Shown here in pieces: positions 62,880-64,000 of a stretch of 64,000 bases of DNA (within the stretch, counting starts at the first letter, position 1; every line of letters begins with the position of its first letter). A program made the translations under genes and the position numbers. The stretch lies in contig NC_040016.1 in the NCBI RefSeq assembly GCF_000972845.2, positions 1,880,701 to 1,944,700 on the forward strand, given 5' to 3'. This stretch comes from Larimichthys crocea. Lineage: Eukaryota; Chordata; Actinopteri; Sciaenidae. The notes under the pieces are model-generated. The model did no database searches. It had not been told where the DNA came from and saw only the letters and a program-made list of their open reading frames with translations.

Positions 62880-63370
62880 TATTTGTCGTCTGCACTGGCA
62901 CAATTATGATTTATTAATATGCGTCTGAAAAATTGCACTTGCAACATGAAATGCAGGTACTTTTCTGTGCGAGTACATCTTCCTATTATCCCTCGATGTC
63001 AGAACAAAAATACATCGGGGGAGGAGGGACTGCAGTGGGCAGAAGGGAAAGGAAGAAAAGAGGAAGGAGCTGCAGAAGGAGGAGAGGGACCTGTATCATT
63101 CATCAGCAGTGCAACAGTGCATGAAGCGTGCTGGCTACGGTATTATTTTAACTCTCCCTCTCATTTACCTTATTATCTCCTTATCTATGCGCATCATTAT
63201 GGTGGATGTTGCCTGCGTGATGAATTGCCTTTTTGATTAAGAATGCATGGCTCCTTTTGTTTAACATATGGAGTGAACCTTGTGTGCGCTGATGCACTCC
63301 AGCTTCTAAAACTGCGTGATAATAATGTATATTAATAGTCTGATCTCTAACCTTGGAGACTGAGTTTGTT
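62880..63370. promoter_or_regulatory. candidate conserved non-coding elements, 62.9-63.4 kb
   Basis: Two non-repetitive blocks (62880-63010 and 63150-63370) with clustered TAAT/ATTA and POU-like motifs (ATGATTTATTAATATGCG, GCCTTTTTGATTAAGAATGC, TAATGTATATTAATAGTC), separated by a GA-rich tract. They have enhancer-like texture. Confidence 0.4.
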
Positions 63371-63825
63371 TAAACATTAAACATAAGCCTTTGCTCATTT
63401 CTAATGAGTTACGGTCTTAAATAAGCTATTAATGAGCTAACTATTTTTTATCTTCTATCATTTTTCTATCATCTTGTTTACACTTAAAATGTTTGTTTCA
63501 GGAAAATTTATTTAGCTACCTGTGCTTGGTTAATGTTACTCACCTGGTGTGCTTCATTCTTAATGAAGGGTGAAAATACAGCAGATGAAATGTGCTGCTT
63601 ATTTGGTCTATTAAAAACAATGAAAAATGTGATCAGACTCACTTGAGAGTCTGGATCCAGTAAAATAATCAGTCAGCGGCAGCCATGTTGGTGCCACATG
63701 TGAGCAGTCTCTCTCTGTAACTTCCTGTGAGTGCTTTGTAGTCTCACATCAAACAATTTCTCAGATTCAACCACATATGATTAAAGTTCCCAGAAATTCC
63801 ATTGACATTCCTCACCATTACAGTT

Positions 63826-64000
63826 GCATCCATCCATTATCTGTAACCGCTTATCCTCATCAGGGTCACGGTGGGGCCGGAGCCTATGCCAGCTGGCTTT
63901 GGGCGAGAAGCGGGGTACACCCTGGACAAGTCGCCAGCTTATTGCAGGGCACATAGAAACAAACAACCATTTACACTCACAACCACACCTATTCCTTACG
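63826..64000. mobile_element. teleost interspersed repeat (runs off the window)
   Basis: It begins CATCCATCCATTATCTGTAAC and continues with GCTTATCCTCATCAGGGTCA, GCGGGGTACACCCTGGACAA and AACAACCATTTACACTCACA. This is a repeat I know as very common in teleost genomes. The family is not assigned, and the right end lies outside the window. Confidence 0.75.

Overview
The window is vertebrate nuclear DNA, almost certainly from a ray-finned (teleost) fish. Coding sequence is split into short exons with GT/AG introns. CA/GT, GA and GTTT microsatellites are dense. Several interspersed repeats have a sequence I recognise as typical of teleosts: the 'CATCCATTATCTGTAACCGC' repeat at the right edge, short inverted-repeat (MITE-like) elements, and a decayed LINE reverse-transcriptase tail. 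No bacterial, phage, CRISPR or tRNA/rRNA features were seen.

Left part (1-29.8 kb): the 3' half of one plus-strand gene, a plexin A, best matched to plexin-A1 (plxna1). Seventeen coding exons between 721 and 26060 join without a single frame break into 890 residues. They cover the last extracellular IPT domains, the transmembrane helix, and the whole cytoplasmic region: the split GAP domain with the Rho-GTPase-binding domain inserted in it, and the C-terminus ending in MALSS. The 5' half of the gene (sema domain, PSI domains, first IPTs) lies upstream of the window. A 3' UTR of about 3.7 kb follows, ending at twin AATAAA signals near 29.72-29.76 kb. Several introns hold blocks with the AT-rich, homeodomain-site-rich look of conserved non-coding enhancers. 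Intron 5 also contains an in-frame candidate alternative terminal exon that would give a receptor with almost no cytoplasmic tail.

Right part (29.8-64 kb): no gene that I can identify. It has transposon remnants, microsatellites, several enhancer-like blocks (31.5, 35.2-36.0, 48.9, 58.6 and 62.9-63.4 kb), and a TATA/CRE promoter-like sequence at 33.4 kb. There are also isolated splice-site-bounded open segments on both strands (for example 37.9 and 48.1 kb minus; 50.6, 51.0 and 62.8 kb plus) that may be exons of unannotated transcripts or chance. The enhancer-like blocks suggest a regulatory landscape, perhaps of plxna1 or of a neighbour outside the window.

All plxna1 exon boundaries were placed by reading the sequence, with family membership judged from memory of vertebrate plexin-A proteins. 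No search was run. The a/b paralogue of the teleost genome duplication cannot be decided from this window.
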